DNA from: Limosilactobacillus frumenti DSM 13145
Lineage (GTDB): Bacteria; Bacillota; Bacilli; Lactobacillales; Lactobacillaceae
Length of the DNA stretch: 64,000 bases
Assembly: GCF_001436045.1 (NCBI RefSeq)
Contig: NZ_AZER01000016.1
Location: 62,001 to 126,000, forward strand
Reading direction: 5' to 3'
The number at the start of each line of letters is the position of its first letter. Position 1 is the first letter of the stretch. The position numbers and the translations under genes were made by a program. This document shows positions 55,866 to 64,000 of this stretch, in pieces. The notes under the pieces are model-generated. The model saw only the letters and a program-made list of their open reading frames with translations, ran no database searches and was not told the origin of the DNA.

Positions 55866-56553
55866 AGCCGGTGTTGCTTCCCGGCGAGCCTCTGAAAAAT
55901 TAATTGCCAGTGGTCACGTTAAAGTGAATGGTCATGTTGTTACTGAGATGGGAGTTAAGGTATCGGCTCATGATCAAGTTGCGGTTGATGATGTGCCAAT
56001 TAGTCGTGAGGCCCACGTTTATTACCTACTTAACAAGCCCCGCTCAGTTATTACTAGTGCTCATGATGATAAGGGGAGACGCACGGTCGTTGATATTCTT
56101 CATGATGGCGGTGTCGATGAACGGATCTATCCAGTGGGCCGACTGGACTATGACACCACGGGGATCCTGTTATTGACTAACGATGGCGAACTTGCTAATC
56201 GCTTGATGCATCCTAAGTTTGAAGTTGATAAGGAATATATTGCTAAAGTAAAGGGGATTATCAAAAATGATGATCTTCGTCAGTTGCGCTTAGGGGTGAT
56301 GGTCGACGGTCGTAAGACCAAAAAAGCCAAGACAAAGCTCCTCGAAGTTGATCGTGATCATCAGACTAGTCGGGTTCGTTTGACCATTCATGAAGGACAT
56401 TACCACCAAGTTAAGCGGATGTTTAAGGTCATTGGTCATCCAGTGATTAAACTTCACCGGGAGAGTTATGGACCATTATCACTTCAGGGACTGCAGTCAG
56501 GTGAATTCCGTGAACTTCGTGAAGAGGAAGTCAAGTTGCTGAAGAAGATCTAG
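55837..56553 (+). CDS. rluB: 23S rRNA pseudouridine(2605) synthase, RluB/RsuA family
   Basis: A 238-residue pseudouridine synthase. It has an N-terminal S4 domain (MERLQKVMAEAGVASRRASEKLI, residues 1-60), the catalytic motif YPVGRLDYDTTGILLLTNDGEL (Asp in LDYDT) near residues 100-120 and the C-terminal EGHYHQVKRMFKVIGHPVIKLHRESYGP. ATG at 55837 follows CAGGAGG. Last gene of the cvfB...rluB cluster. Confidence 0.95.
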   Translation: MERLQKVMAEAGVASRRASEKLIASGHVKVNGHVVTEMGVKVSAHDQVAVDDVPISREAHVYYLLNKPRSVITSAHDDKGRRTVVDILHDGGVDERIYPVGRLDYDTTGILLLTNDGELANRLMHPKFEVDKEYIAKVKGIIKNDDLRQLRLGVMVDGRKTKKAKTKLLEVDRDHQTSRVRLTIHEGHYHQVKRMFKVIGHPVIKLHRESYGPLSLQGLQSGEFRELREEEVKLLKKI

Positions 56554-56563
56554 ATTGAAATGT

Positions 56564-56593
56564 TTGACATTCATTATTACCGTTACTTATAAT
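56564..56593 (+). promoter_or_regulatory. Promoter of the FMN riboswitch-ribU transcript
   Basis: TTGACA (56564-56569), 18 bases, TATAAT (56588-56593), directly after rluB and before the riboswitch. Confidence 0.8.
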
Positions 56594-56620
56594 CAATATT
56601 GTACAAAAAAATAATTTGAG

Positions 56621-56735
56621 GTGTCTTCAAGGTCGGGTGTAATTCCCAACCGGCGGTATAGCCCGCAACCCGCGTCAACGGTGGATCTGGTTAAATTCCA
56701 GGGCCGACAGTATAGTCTGGTATATAGAAGATTTC
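56621..56735 (+). ncRNA. FMN riboswitch (RFN element)
   Basis: The conserved RFN blocks are present in order: TTCAAGGTCGGGTG, ATTCCCAACCGGCGGTATAG, AGCCCGC, GATCTGGT, ATTCCAGGGCCGACAGTATA and the closing GAAGA that pairs with TCTTC (56624-56628) to make P1. FMN binding would favour the terminator just downstream and switch ribU off. Confidence 0.97.
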
Positions 56736-56750
56736 TACAATACATTTTTA

Positions 56751-56785
56751 AAGCCTTGGCCCCCAGTGCCGGGGCTTTTTGCTTT
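56751..56785 (+). terminator. Riboswitch expression-platform terminator
   Basis: A GC-rich hairpin (AAAGCC...GCCCC pairing with GGGGCTTT) followed by TTTTT lies between the FMN aptamer and ribU. Confidence 0.8.
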
Positions 56786-56817
56786 TGAAGGCAATCTCAC
56801 TTTGGAGGTTGTTTATT

Positions 56818-57399
56818 ATGTCAAGTTCTCGTCAGCAGATTCAACGGATGGTTGGAATTGCCTGTTTAAGTGCATTAGCATTTATTTTAATGCTCTTTGA
56901 ATTCCCCATCTTACCAGTTGCCCCATATTTGAAGATGGATTTTTCTGATTTACCGGTACTAATTGGTGGTTACATTTATGGTCCGGTTGGGGGAATCTTA
57001 ATTGCCTTTTTGAAGTGTCTGATTCACGCTTTGATTCGTGGCTTCTCTGCCGGAGAATTAGTGGGGGTCTTAGGAAACTTTATGTCGTCGCTAGCATTAT
57101 TACTACCATTTTGCTGGGTTTGGCGCCGTCATCCACAATGGACTGCTAAGAAACAATTATGGATGGGTGGCATCAGTGCCACGGTATGTCTGGTCGTGGT
57201 AATGGCATTACTTAACTGGTGGGTGCTCACACCACTATATATGGCATTGTGGAACTGGAAATCCACGCTGCCAATTCCAGAATTAATTGCGGTGGCCGTG
57301 GTGCCATTCAACTTAATTAAGGGGATTGCTGTCTCGCTGGTATTTGGATTAGTTGCCGCCCGATTAAGTAATTGGCTTAAGGTTCATCAACAAGCGTAG
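56818..57399 (+). CDS. ribU: Riboflavin ECF transporter substrate-binding component
   Basis: RibU is the riboflavin-specific S component that pairs with the shared EcfAA'T module. ATG at 56818 follows TTTGGAGG. The 193-residue protein has about six membrane helices and the S-component features ALAFILMLFEFPI, LKMDFSDLPVLIGGYIYGPVGGI and a C-terminal NLIKGIAVSLVFG. Control by the FMN riboswitch supports riboflavin as the ligand. The ECF energising genes are not in this window. Confidence 0.95.
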   Translation: MSSSRQQIQRMVGIACLSALAFILMLFEFPILPVAPYLKMDFSDLPVLIGGYIYGPVGGILIAFLKCLIHALIRGFSAGELVGVLGNFMSSLALLLPFCWVWRRHPQWTAKKQLWMGGISATVCLVVVMALLNWWVLTPLYMALWNWKSTLPIPELIAVAVVPFNLIKGIAVSLVFGLVAARLSNWLKVHQQA

Positions 57400-57408
57400 T
57401 CAAATTGC

Positions 57409-57443
57409 ATGGCTAACTGTCAATCGCAGTTGGCCATTTTTAT
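57409..57443 (+). terminator. Intrinsic terminator after ribU
   Basis: ATGGCTAACTG (57409-57419) pairs with CAGTTGGCCAT (57427-57437, one G-U), then TTTTTAT. Confidence 0.85.
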
Positions 57444-57503
57444 TTGAAAAAATGCAAAATCATCCAAAGCACGTTTATAATTAATGGGTTAGGATTTAAA
57501 ATT

Positions 57504-58034
57504 ATGGAATACTTATTAAATTTTTTTGATGAACATCAAGCACGACGGATTAAGGTAGTCGAGAATACCTTAACTAACCGCCGCACGGTATCAAACTTAT
57601 TTTGGGCTCAGCAATATGGACTTTTACGTTGGACCGGTGCTTATCGACGATTAAATCGTGAACAATTTGAAAAGGCATTGCAGAACTTCGCTAATCAAGG
57701 CTTTTTACAGTTAGCCAATGATCAAGTTAAACTAACTAGTAAAGGGGTAGTGGAGCAAGAAGAACTTCGGGAACACTGTTATCAACCATCATTTTATAGT
57801 TGGTATTGGTTGGCAAATGTCAATAAGATCGAAGAACGCTTATTGTTGGCCGTTCAAGTGTTGTCAGAACTTACCCACCACCAGCGACGATATGTGCCAG
57901 TTAGTAGTTCTACGTATCAGTTACAATGGATTCGCAATTGGTTATATCGAGAACTTCGTCGGACTCCGCAGTTGAATCAGGAGTTGTTAAAGGAATTGAT
58001 GATTGTTGGTGAGTCACTTTCACCGGGCCGCTAA
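57504..58034 (+). pseudogene. YpbB-like HTH protein, N-terminal half of a split gene
   Basis: The 176-residue frame starts at ATG 57504 (MEYLLNFFDEHQARRIKVVENTLTNRRTVSNLFWAQQYGLLRW) and resembles the N-terminal part of the YpbB family, a helix-turn-helix-containing protein of about 340-350 residues usually found before recQ. It ends at 58034 after an out-of-family tail (GESLSPGR). The matching C-terminal half continues in the +1 frame from 58003 with a 32-base overlap. This indicates a single-base frameshift near 58000, or genuine two-gene organisation. It is the first gene of the recQ cluster. Confidence 0.65.
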
Positions 58035-58533
58035 TCTTTTCAGCTATATGTTGGTCGGGTTCCAGTCGTCTGGCTGGACATTAAATGATGCGAGTCAATC
58101 ACTGCATACTGAATTAATCGAAACCCAATTTATTAAAACTGATATTATGCTGGCTGTTGGGGCCTTTGCTGCCAATAGCCGGGGTGTCCTTCACCGTTTA
58201 TTGGCTGATTTGCTCAGCGATGGTCCATTAAGTAGGAGTGTGGAGCGGACAATGGCCTTATTTAAACGCGGGCTGACGTTTGCTGAAATTGCGCAACATC
58301 GACGGCTAAAAGTGAATACGGTACGTGAACACTTACTTGAGGCCGCAATTGTTGAACCCAATAGTTATTCGTGGCTGGATTTAATCCCCAAAACGGTCCG
58401 CCATCAGTTAGATGCGCAATACGGTCAGCTGATCGCCAGTGATTGGCAATTTAATGGGGATTCTGGTGATAGCGAACAGTTCTTTTATTTTCGTTTGTAT
58501 CAAATTATTCAGGGAGGCCAGCATGCCAGCTGA
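58003..58533 (+). pseudogene. YpbB-like HTH protein, C-terminal half of a split gene
   Basis: The 176-residue frame carries the conserved C-terminal YpbB-like region: AANLFSYMLVGFQSSGWTLNDAS and the helix-turn-helix RTMALFKRGLTFAEIAQHRRLKVNTVREHLLEAAIVEP. The first possible starts are TTG 58003, TTG 58006 and GTG 58009, with AAAGGAA (57990-57996) just upstream, so independent translation coupled to the first half is possible. It overlaps the recQ start by 11 bases. Confidence 0.65.
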
Positions 58534-59989
58534 CGATCAACAACTTTATCGTGTGTTAAAAAAGCGGTTTGGCTATGCCAACTTTCGGGACGGTCAATTA
58601 GAGACGATTCATTCTATTTTGGCTGGTCAGAATGTTTTAGCAGTTTTACCAACCGGTGGTGGAAAGTCGCTGTTATATCAGTTACCCGGTTACATTATTA
58701 ATCGGCCGATTTTGGTCGTTTCACCACTCTTATCCTTAATGCAGGACCAGATTAACCGTTTGCGGTTATTAGGGGAAAAACGAGTATTGCAATTATCTGG
58801 TGAACTGCAGGGCCAGCAGCGTAACCAAGCTCTCCATCAATTGGCCCATTATCGTTTTATTTTTGCTTCCCCGGAAATTCTGATTAATCCCGCTGTTAAT
58901 CGGGCTTTACGAACAGTAAAGTGGGGATTGATGGTGATTGATGAAGCCCATTGTATTTCACAATGGGGACCTGATTTTCGTCCTGAGTACTTGTTGTTGG
59001 CAAAGATCCATCAGCAGCTGCACCGACCACCATTGTTGATGGTTACTGCTACTGCTACCCCCACCGTCCGCCAAGACATTATTAGTAAGATCGGTTTATT
59101 GCCTGCACAGGTCCACCAGGTTGTCCGATCAGTTAACCGTCAAAACATTTTCTTAGCGGTTGAGCGGTTTCAAAATGAACAAGACAAAATGACCCGTCTC
59201 AAGGAGTTATTATTGCATCTGCCATTACCGGGTGTCGTATACTTTGCCAGTCGGAAAATTGCAAGTCAGGTGGCAGAGTGGTTAAGAAAACAGACCAACT
59301 TAGCTGTAGCAGCTTACCATGCTGGCATTCCGTCATTAGAACGTTACCGCTTGCAGCAACAATTTATGAAAGGGCAAGTGCAAGTTATCTGTGCCACCAG
59401 TGCCTTTGGGATGGGAATTGATAAGAGTAATATTCGGTTTGTTATCCATTATCATTTACCGGCCAGCTTGGAAAGCTATGTGCAAGAGATTGGTCGAGCC
59501 GGTCGTGATGGTCGACTGAGCTGTGCTATTTTGATGGTTAGCCCGGGGGATGCACAGATTCAAGTAACCCTAACTGCAGTGGATTTGCCATCGGCTGATT
59601 TATTAGACCAAGTAAGGTTGAATAAGTTGCCAGCGCGCGTGCTAGGTGATCAGGCCGACTTATTTAAGTTTTATCTTGATCACGGTTATCATGGTCAGCA
59701 AATTGTCCAGTCCTTTCATAAACGGGCTCATGAAAGTCATAGACGGCTGCATAAAATGATGGCGTACATCACTGACGATCTTTGCAGACGTCAGCAGATT
59801 GCCAATTACTTCGGTGAGCCTTTACAAGGACAGGTGCCGTGTTGTGATGTGGATCAACCCTCGTGGCTGCAAGATCACTTCTGGCAGGAACAGGTTAATC
59901 AACCTAATAGTATCGATGAAGAGGACCAATTAGATTGGCGAAGCCATTTGCGGAGGCTTTTACTACCAGGTAACTTTTCAGGTCAATAA
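58523..59989 (+). CDS. recQ: RecQ family ATP-dependent DNA helicase (short form)
   Basis: A 488-residue superfamily 2 helicase. ATG at 58523 follows AGGGAGGCC. Motifs: LPTGGGKSLLYQLPG (Walker A), VSPLLSLMQDQ, VIDEAHCISQWGPDFRPEY (DEAH), MVTATATPTVR, VYFASRKIA, TSAFGMGIDKSNIRFVIHYHLP and YVQEIGRAGRDGR (Arg finger region). There is no HRDC domain. The zinc-binding region keeps C421 (DLCRRQ) and C440-C441, but the usual final Cys of the CDxC pattern is Asp (D444), so zinc binding may be weakened. Confidence 0.94.
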   Translation: MPADDQQLYRVLKKRFGYANFRDGQLETIHSILAGQNVLAVLPTGGGKSLLYQLPGYIINRPILVVSPLLSLMQDQINRLRLLGEKRVLQLSGELQGQQRNQALHQLAHYRFIFASPEILINPAVNRALRTVKWGLMVIDEAHCISQWGPDFRPEYLLLAKIHQQLHRPPLLMVTATATPTVRQDIISKIGLLPAQVHQVVRSVNRQNIFLAVERFQNEQDKMTRLKELLLHLPLPGVVYFASRKIASQVAEWLRKQTNLAVAAYHAGIPSLERYRLQQQFMKGQVQVICATSAFGMGIDKSNIRFVIHYHLPASLESYVQEIGRAGRDGRLSCAILMVSPGDAQIQVTLTAVDLPSADLLDQVRLNKLPARVLGDQADLFKFYLDHGYHGQQIVQSFHKRAHESHRRLHKMMAYITDDLCRRQQIANYFGEPLQGQVPCCDVDQPSWLQDHFWQEQVNQPNSIDEEDQLDWRSHLRRLLLPGNFSGQ

Positions 59990-59994
59990 TCACC

Positions 59995-60024
59995 TAGACA
60001 ATCCATTGCACATTGCGCTACAAT
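59995..60024 (+). promoter_or_regulatory. Probable promoter of the LysM gene and cmk
   Basis: TAGACA (59995-60000), 18 bases, TACAAT (60019-60024), in the 71-base gap after recQ. Confidence 0.5.
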
Positions 60025-60060
60025 CAGAATGTTAAATTCTAAAAAAGGAGGGTCTAGAAT

Positions 60061-60636
60061 ATGAGTGAGCGTCGGGAAGAAACACGAAAAAAGGATGACG
60101 CCCTATGGGATAAGACGTTTACCGATGATCAAGATTTAGGCAGTGATGGTCACCTTTCCAGGACGGAACACCGTCGTCAACGGGAACATAATTCAATGAT
60201 CACTACGATTCTGATTATCTTGATCATTTTACTGGCTGCCGGCCCTGTTATTTATTGGGTTAACCACAAGAATTCGCTGAATCACCCTGTTCGGTCAGAA
60301 CGGGTAGCACAATCGGCTACAAGTCCTAAGAAAAAAGCAGTCAGCCATTCTACCCGCAAACACAAAGAATCAACCAGCCACCAATCTGCTAGTCAGTCGT
60401 CAAGGGTGAGTTCTTCGGCTAGTTTTTCCACTAGTTCATCTTCATCAACGGTCGCATCTAGTAGTCAATCTACCCAGCGGTGGGTGACTGTCCCCCGTAA
60501 TGGTAGTTTGTACCGCGTCGCCGCCAATAATGGTATTTCAGTACAAGAATTAATGCGTTTAAATGGGTTGACCCCAATGCTCGCTTACGTCCGGGCCAAC
60601 AACTTCGTGTTCGTTAAGGAGAGTGAACTAGTTTGA
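60061..60636 (+). CDS. Membrane-anchored LysM domain protein
   Basis: A 191-residue single-pass protein. Residues 1-46 are charged and cytosolic (SERREETRKKDDALWDKTF), residues 47-68 form one membrane helix (MITTILIILIILLAAGPVIY), residues 75-138 are a Ser/Lys-rich extracellular linker, and residues 140-190 form a LysM peptidoglycan-binding domain (WVTVPRNGSLYRVAANNGISVQELMRLNG). It resembles B. subtilis YpbE, also near recQ. It probably binds cell wall at the membrane surface; no enzymatic domain is present. It shares four bases with cmk. Confidence 0.9.
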   Translation: MSERREETRKKDDALWDKTFTDDQDLGSDGHLSRTEHRRQREHNSMITTILIILIILLAAGPVIYWVNHKNSLNHPVRSERVAQSATSPKKKAVSHSTRKHKESTSHQSASQSSRVSSSASFSTSSSSSTVASSSQSTQRWVTVPRNGSLYRVAANNGISVQELMRLNGLTPMLAYVRANNFVFVKESELV

Positions 60637-61319
60637 CAAAAAAGTTACAAGTAGCGATTGATGGGCCTGCATCCGCCGGCAAGAGTACAGTTGCAAAATT
60701 GGTTGCCAAACGGTTTGGGTATGTCTATTGTGATACGGGAGCAATGTACCGGGCGGTCACTGTTGCGGCTTTAAATAAGGGCATCGCAGTCGATGATCGG
60801 CCGGCAGTCGCTGAACTAGTCAAAACCGTTAAAATTACTTTTAAGCCGGGTGACCCCGATCAAAGAGTTTTCTTAAATGGTCGAGAAGTGACACGGGACA
60901 TTCGTCAGCCAGAGATTGCTAGCAACGTTTCGGCGATTGCTGCAATTCCAGAAGTGCGGGTAGCCATGACTGACCAACAGCGGGCAATTGCTGCTGATGG
61001 TGGTATCGTAATGGATGGTCGTGATATTGGAACAACCGTATTACCAAAGGCCCCCGTTAAGATTTTTATGGTGGCTTCAGCTCATGAACGTGCTCGTCGC
61101 CGGTACGTTGAAAACAAGAAGAAGGGAATTGCCACCACCAGTTTGGCAGACTTGCAACGGGCGATTGAGTTGCGAGATCAAAAGGACTCTACGCGGAAGG
61201 TGTCACCATTAGTTCAAGCACCAGATGCTATCCGTTTAGACACTACCCACTTAACAATTGACCAAGTTGTAGATAAAATTAGTGAAATTATTGAAAAAAA
61301 GCGCGATCAATTTCAATAA
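60633..61319 (+). CDS. cmk: Cytidylate kinase
   Basis: Phosphorylates CMP and dCMP. TTG at 60633 is used: AAGGAGAG lies 9 bases upstream and the start overlaps the previous TGA (TTGA). The 228-residue protein has the P-loop AIDGPASAGKSTVAK (residues 7-21), YCDTGAMYRAVT, SNVSAIAAIPEVR, VMDGRDIGTTVLPKAPVKIF and RDQKDSTRKVSPL, all characteristic. It is followed by rpsA, the standard cmk-rpsA order. Confidence 0.96.
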   Translation: MTKKLQVAIDGPASAGKSTVAKLVAKRFGYVYCDTGAMYRAVTVAALNKGIAVDDRPAVAELVKTVKITFKPGDPDQRVFLNGREVTRDIRQPEIASNVSAIAAIPEVRVAMTDQQRAIAADGGIVMDGRDIGTTVLPKAPVKIFMVASAHERARRRYVENKKKGIATTSLADLQRAIELRDQKDSTRKVSPLVQAPDAIRLDTTHLTIDQVVDKISEIIEKKRDQFQ

Positions 61320-61391
61320 GGGCTGGAAATGAAGACGCATTTCTAGTAGAATGGTTCTTAGAGTTGATTGTCGCAAGGAGGATTTTTTTTA

Positions 61392-62624
61392 ATGGCTGAA
61401 AACAACGAAAACAAGAACGATATGTTAAAAGCTCTCGACAGCATTGAAACTGTTAAGGTTGGCGATGTTGTAAAGGGTGAAGTTTTGGCAATTGATGATG
61501 ATCGCCAAGCTATCGTTGGAATTAAAGACGCAGGGGTTGAAGGTGTCGTCCCTGCTAAGGAATTATCAACCAAGCCAGTTGAAGACATCAATGATGCAGT
61601 TAAAGTCGGTGACGAACTTGACTTAGTAGTTATTTCCAAGATCGGTAACGATAAGGAAAATGGTAGCTACTTACTTTCACACCGTCGTCTCGAAGCACGT
61701 AAGGTTTGGGATGACATCCAAAAGAAGTTCGACGCTGGTGAACACATTACTGCTAAGGTTACCCAAGCGGTTAAGGGTGGCTTAGTAGTTGATGCCGGAG
61801 TACGTGGCTTCGTCCCTGCTTCAATGATTACTGATCACTATGTAGAAGACTTGAACCAATTCAAGGGTCAAGAACTTGAATTCAAGATTATCGAAATCGA
61901 ACCAAGTGAAAATCGTCTGATTCTTTCTCACAAGGAAATTGTTAAGGCACAACACGAAGAAGCTGCCAAGAAGATCTTTGCTGAATTACAACCAGGTGAT
62001 GTTGTTGAAGGCAAGGTTGCACGGATGACTAACTTTGGTGCCTTTATCGACCTTGGCGGTGTTGATGGTTTGGTTCACGTTTCTGAAATTTCATACGAAC
62101 ACGTTGATAAGCCATCAGACGTATTGAAGGCTGGTCAAGAAGTTAAGGTCAAGGTATTGAACGTTGACCCTGATCGTGAACGGATTTCACTTTCTATTAA
62201 GCAAACTCTGCCTGGCCCATGGGATGACATTGAAGAAAAGGCACCAGAAGGTTCTGTTCTGACTGGTACTGTTAAGCGCCTTACAAGCTTTGGTGCATTC
62301 GTTGAAGTGTTCCCTGGTGTTGAAGGGTTAGTTCACATTTCACAAATTTCCCACAAGCACATTGCTACCCCAGCTGATGTATTGAAGGCTGGTCAAGAAG
62401 TTAAGGTTAAGGTTATTAACGTTGATCCAGAACGTCAACGTTTAGGCTTGTCCATGAAGGCTCTTGAAGAACGTCCAAAGGATGAAGATAACGACAATAA
62501 TAACCGTCGTTCACGTCGTCCTCGTCGTAACAACAACCGGAACTTCATGAACAATGCTCCAGAAGAAGAAAGTGGCTTCTCAATGGGTGACTTGATTGGT
62601 GACCAATTGAAGGGTCTTAAGTAA
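61392..62624 (+). CDS. rpsA: 30S ribosomal protein S1 homologue
   Basis: RNA-binding protein with four S1 domains, the Gram-positive form (410 residues versus ~557 in E. coli). S1 repeats begin at about residues 20 ([22 protein letters not shown]), 107 ([24 protein letters not shown]), 194 ([26 protein letters not shown]) and 280 ([27 protein letters not shown]). The C-terminus is basic and Asn-rich ([16 protein letters not shown]). ATG at 61392 follows AAGGAGG. Codon bias is strong, as for other highly expressed genes here. Confidence 0.96.
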   Translation: MAENNENKNDMLKALDSIETVKVGDVVKGEVLAIDDDRQAIVGIKDAGVEGVVPAKELSTKPVEDINDAVKVGDELDLVVISKIGNDKENGSYLLSHRRLEARKVWDDIQKKFDAGEHITAKVTQAVKGGLVVDAGVRGFVPASMITDHYVEDLNQFKGQELEFKIIEIEPSENRLILSHKEIVKAQHEEAAKKIFAELQPGDVVEGKVARMTNFGAFIDLGGVDGLVHVSEISYEHVDKPSDVLKAGQEVKVKVLNVDPDRERISLSIKQTLPGPWDDIEEKAPEGSVLTGTVKRLTSFGAFVEVFPGVEGLVHISQISHKHIATPADVLKAGQEVKVKVINVDPERQRLGLSMKALEERPKDEDNDNNNRRSRRPRRNNNRNFMNNAPEEESGFSMGDLIGDQLKGLK

Positions 62625-62653
62625 TCCACTGGTAGTTTAATATTTCTATCAAT

Positions 62654-62695
62654 AATGGGGTCTGTGACAGGATGATGTTACGGACCCCATTTCAT
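62654..62695 (+). terminator. Intrinsic terminator after rpsA
   Basis: ATGGGGTC (62655-62662) pairs with GACCCCAT (62683-62690), with outer A-T pairs and inner partial pairing, followed by TTTCATTT. Confidence 0.8.
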
Positions 62696-62723
62696 TTATT
62701 AAAGGGAAGGAAGGTGTATTCAA

Positions 62724-64000
62724 TTGGCTAATCCAATTGTTGCAGTTGTTGGTCGGCCCAACGTTGGTAAATCGACATTATTTAATCGGATAGCTGGTGA
62801 GCGGATATCGATTGTTGAAGATACGCCCGGGGTAACTCGTGATCGGATTTATGCCCATGCTGAATGGTTGGGAAAGAATTTTAGTTTAATTGATACTGGT
62901 GGGATTGAAATGTCTGATCAGCCACTGTTAACTCAAATTCGCCAACAGGCGGAAGTTGCCATTGATGAAGCTGATGTGATCATTTTGGTTACTGATATTG
63001 AAAATGGGGTCACTGATGCGGATGAGCAAGTTGCACGGATCCTGTACCGTTCTGATAAGCCCGTTATTCTAGCGGTTAATAAAGTTGATAACCCCGAACG
63101 GCGCAGTGATGTTTACGACTTTTATTCCTTGGGATTAGGCGAACCTTATCCGGTTTCTGGTGTCCATGGAGTAGGAGTTGGTGACCTCCTAGATGCAGTT
63201 ATTAATCACTTTCCTGAAACTGCTGATAACGACGATGATAAGACGATTCACTTTTCGTTTATTGGTCGCCCCAACGTGGGTAAGTCTTCCTTGGTCAATG
63301 CCTTGCTCGGTGAACATCGGGTAATTGTTTCTGATGTTGCTGGGACGACCCGTGACGCTATCAATACGAGCTTTACCGCTGATGATGGCCGGCAATTTAC
63401 TATGGTTGATACGGCGGGGATTCGTAAAAAGGGAAAGATCTATGAAAATACTGAACGATACTCACTGATGCGGTCCATGCGGGCAATTGACGATAGTGAC
63501 GTGGTCTTAGTAGTCCTTAACGCTGAAGAAGGACTGCGGGAACTAGATAAGCATATTGCTGGTTATGCGCATGAGGCTGGTAAAGCCGTGATTATCGTTG
63601 TGAATAAATGGGATACGATTCCTAATAAGGATCATCGAACAATGACCGACTTTACAAACTTGATTCGTCATGAGTTTCAATACCTGTCCTATGCACCGAT
63701 CATTTTCGTATCTGCAAAGACCAAACAACGTTTAAATCAGTTACCAAAGATGGTTGAGGAGGCTTATGATCATGCTCGCTTCCGTGTTCAATCATCTGTC
63801 CTGAATGATGTCTTGATGGATGCATTAGCCGCTAATCCGACGCCAACACAAAATGGCCGGCGCTTACGGGTTTATTACGCAACGCAAGTGGCTGTCCAAC
63901 CACCGACATTTGTTATCTTTGTCAATGATCCGGACCTCATGCATTTCTCCTATGAACGTTATTTGGAGAACCAAATCCGGCAGTCATTCGACTTCTCTGG
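62724..64000 (+). CDS. der: Ribosome biogenesis GTPase Der (3' end outside window)
   Basis: Der (EngA) has two tandem G domains and acts in 50S assembly. The TTG at 62724 is 8 bases after AAGGTG and begins [21 protein letters not shown]1 domain: [19 protein letters not shown]; second domain: [19 protein letters not shown] with [11 protein letters not shown] and NKWDTI; then a KH-like domain. The frame is open to the last base of the window at about residue 425, so only about a dozen residues are missing from the usual ~436. Confidence 0.96.
   Translation, partial: MANPIVAVVGRPNVGKSTLFNRIAGERISIVEDTPGVTRDRIYAHAEWLGKNFSLIDTGGIEMSDQPLLTQIRQQAEVAIDEADVIILVTDIENGVTDADEQVARILYRSDKPVILAVNKVDNPERRSDVYDFYSLGLGEPYPVSGVHGVGVGDLLDAVINHFPETADNDDDKTIHFSFIGRPNVGKSSLVNALLGEHRVIVSDVAGTTRDAINTSFTADDGRQFTMVDTAGIRKKGKIYENTERYSLMRSMRAIDDSDVVLVVLNAEEGLRELDKHIAGYAHEAGKAVIIVVNKWDTIPNKDHRTMTDFTNLIRHEFQYLSYAPIIFVSAKTKQRLNQLPKMVEEAYDHARFRVQSSVLNDVLMDALAANPTPTQNGRRLRVYYATQVAVQPPTFVIFVNDPDLMHFSYERYLENQIRQSFDFS

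Overview
The window is chromosomal core sequence from a low-to-mid GC Gram-positive lactic acid bacterium. The best fit is an obligately heterofermentative member of the Lactobacillaceae, probably Limosilactobacillus (the L. reuteri / L. fermentum / L. mucosae group); the species cannot be fixed by eye. The evidence is Firmicute gene order (infB-rbfA-truB-ribF, hrcA-grpE-dnaK-dnaJ, phoH-ybeY-dgkA-era-recO-glyQS-dnaG-rpoD, xerD-like-ribT-scpAB-rluB, cmk-rpsA-der), T-box and FMN riboswitches, an L-lactate dehydrogenase, a bile salt hydrolase, and dnaE lying directly beside pyk with no pfkA between them. No rRNA, tRNA, CRISPR array, prophage or insertion sequence was seen.

Layout. 1-3539: translation factors and riboflavin kinase (infB 3' end, rbfA, truB, ribF). 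3590-8966: heat-shock region, with a CIRCE operator before hrcA-grpE-dnaK and dnaJ on its own promoter. 9139-10980: lepA. 11150-15464: an accessory operon with a strong promoter, a 31-codon leader peptide carrying three consecutive Cys codons, an intrinsic terminator, a zinc-type UroD-fold alkyltransferase and a four-gene polar amino acid ABC transporter. 15529-16485: ldh (minus strand). 16735-21944: a small conserved protein, prmA, rsmE, a membrane protein, rel and dtd. 22003-25003: a fructosamine-kinase-like gene (minus strand) and T-box-controlled aspS. 25063-27298: an amino acid ABC transporter with fused binding protein and permease (minus strand). 27579-42426: the rpsU-yqeY...rpoD cluster, interrupted by a bile salt hydrolase and argGH. 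42710-46841: aminotransferase, trmK, Nif3-family protein, pepT. 46940-52205: DUF2929 protein, dnaE, pyk. 52336-56553: cvfB-like gene, a degenerate XerD-like recombinase, ribT, scpA, scpB, rluB. 56564-57399: FMN riboswitch and ribU. 57504-61319: a YpbB-like gene split over two frames, recQ, a LysM protein and cmk. 61392-64000: rpsA and der (3' end cut off by the window).

How the genes work together. Most of the window is housekeeping: translation initiation, ribosome and tRNA maturation, stringent response, chaperones, chromosome condensation, replication priming and the main sigma factor. Metabolic genes fit a gut-associated, amino-acid-dependent, phosphoketolase-type fermenter: three-carbon glycolysis end steps (pyk, ldh), peptide and amino acid uptake (pepT, two ABC systems), arginine synthesis (argGH), riboflavin uptake and activation (ribU, ribF), and bile salt hydrolysis. 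The most novel-looking system is the Cys-leader/UroD-like/ABC operon, which I read as a sulfur-compound uptake and thiol-alkylation operon controlled by cysteine-sensing attenuation. Other points of interest are the XerD-like protein that has lost most catalytic residues, the split YpbB homologue, a three-half-site operator at an aminotransferase promoter, and a TTG-started mini-ORF in the dnaG leader.
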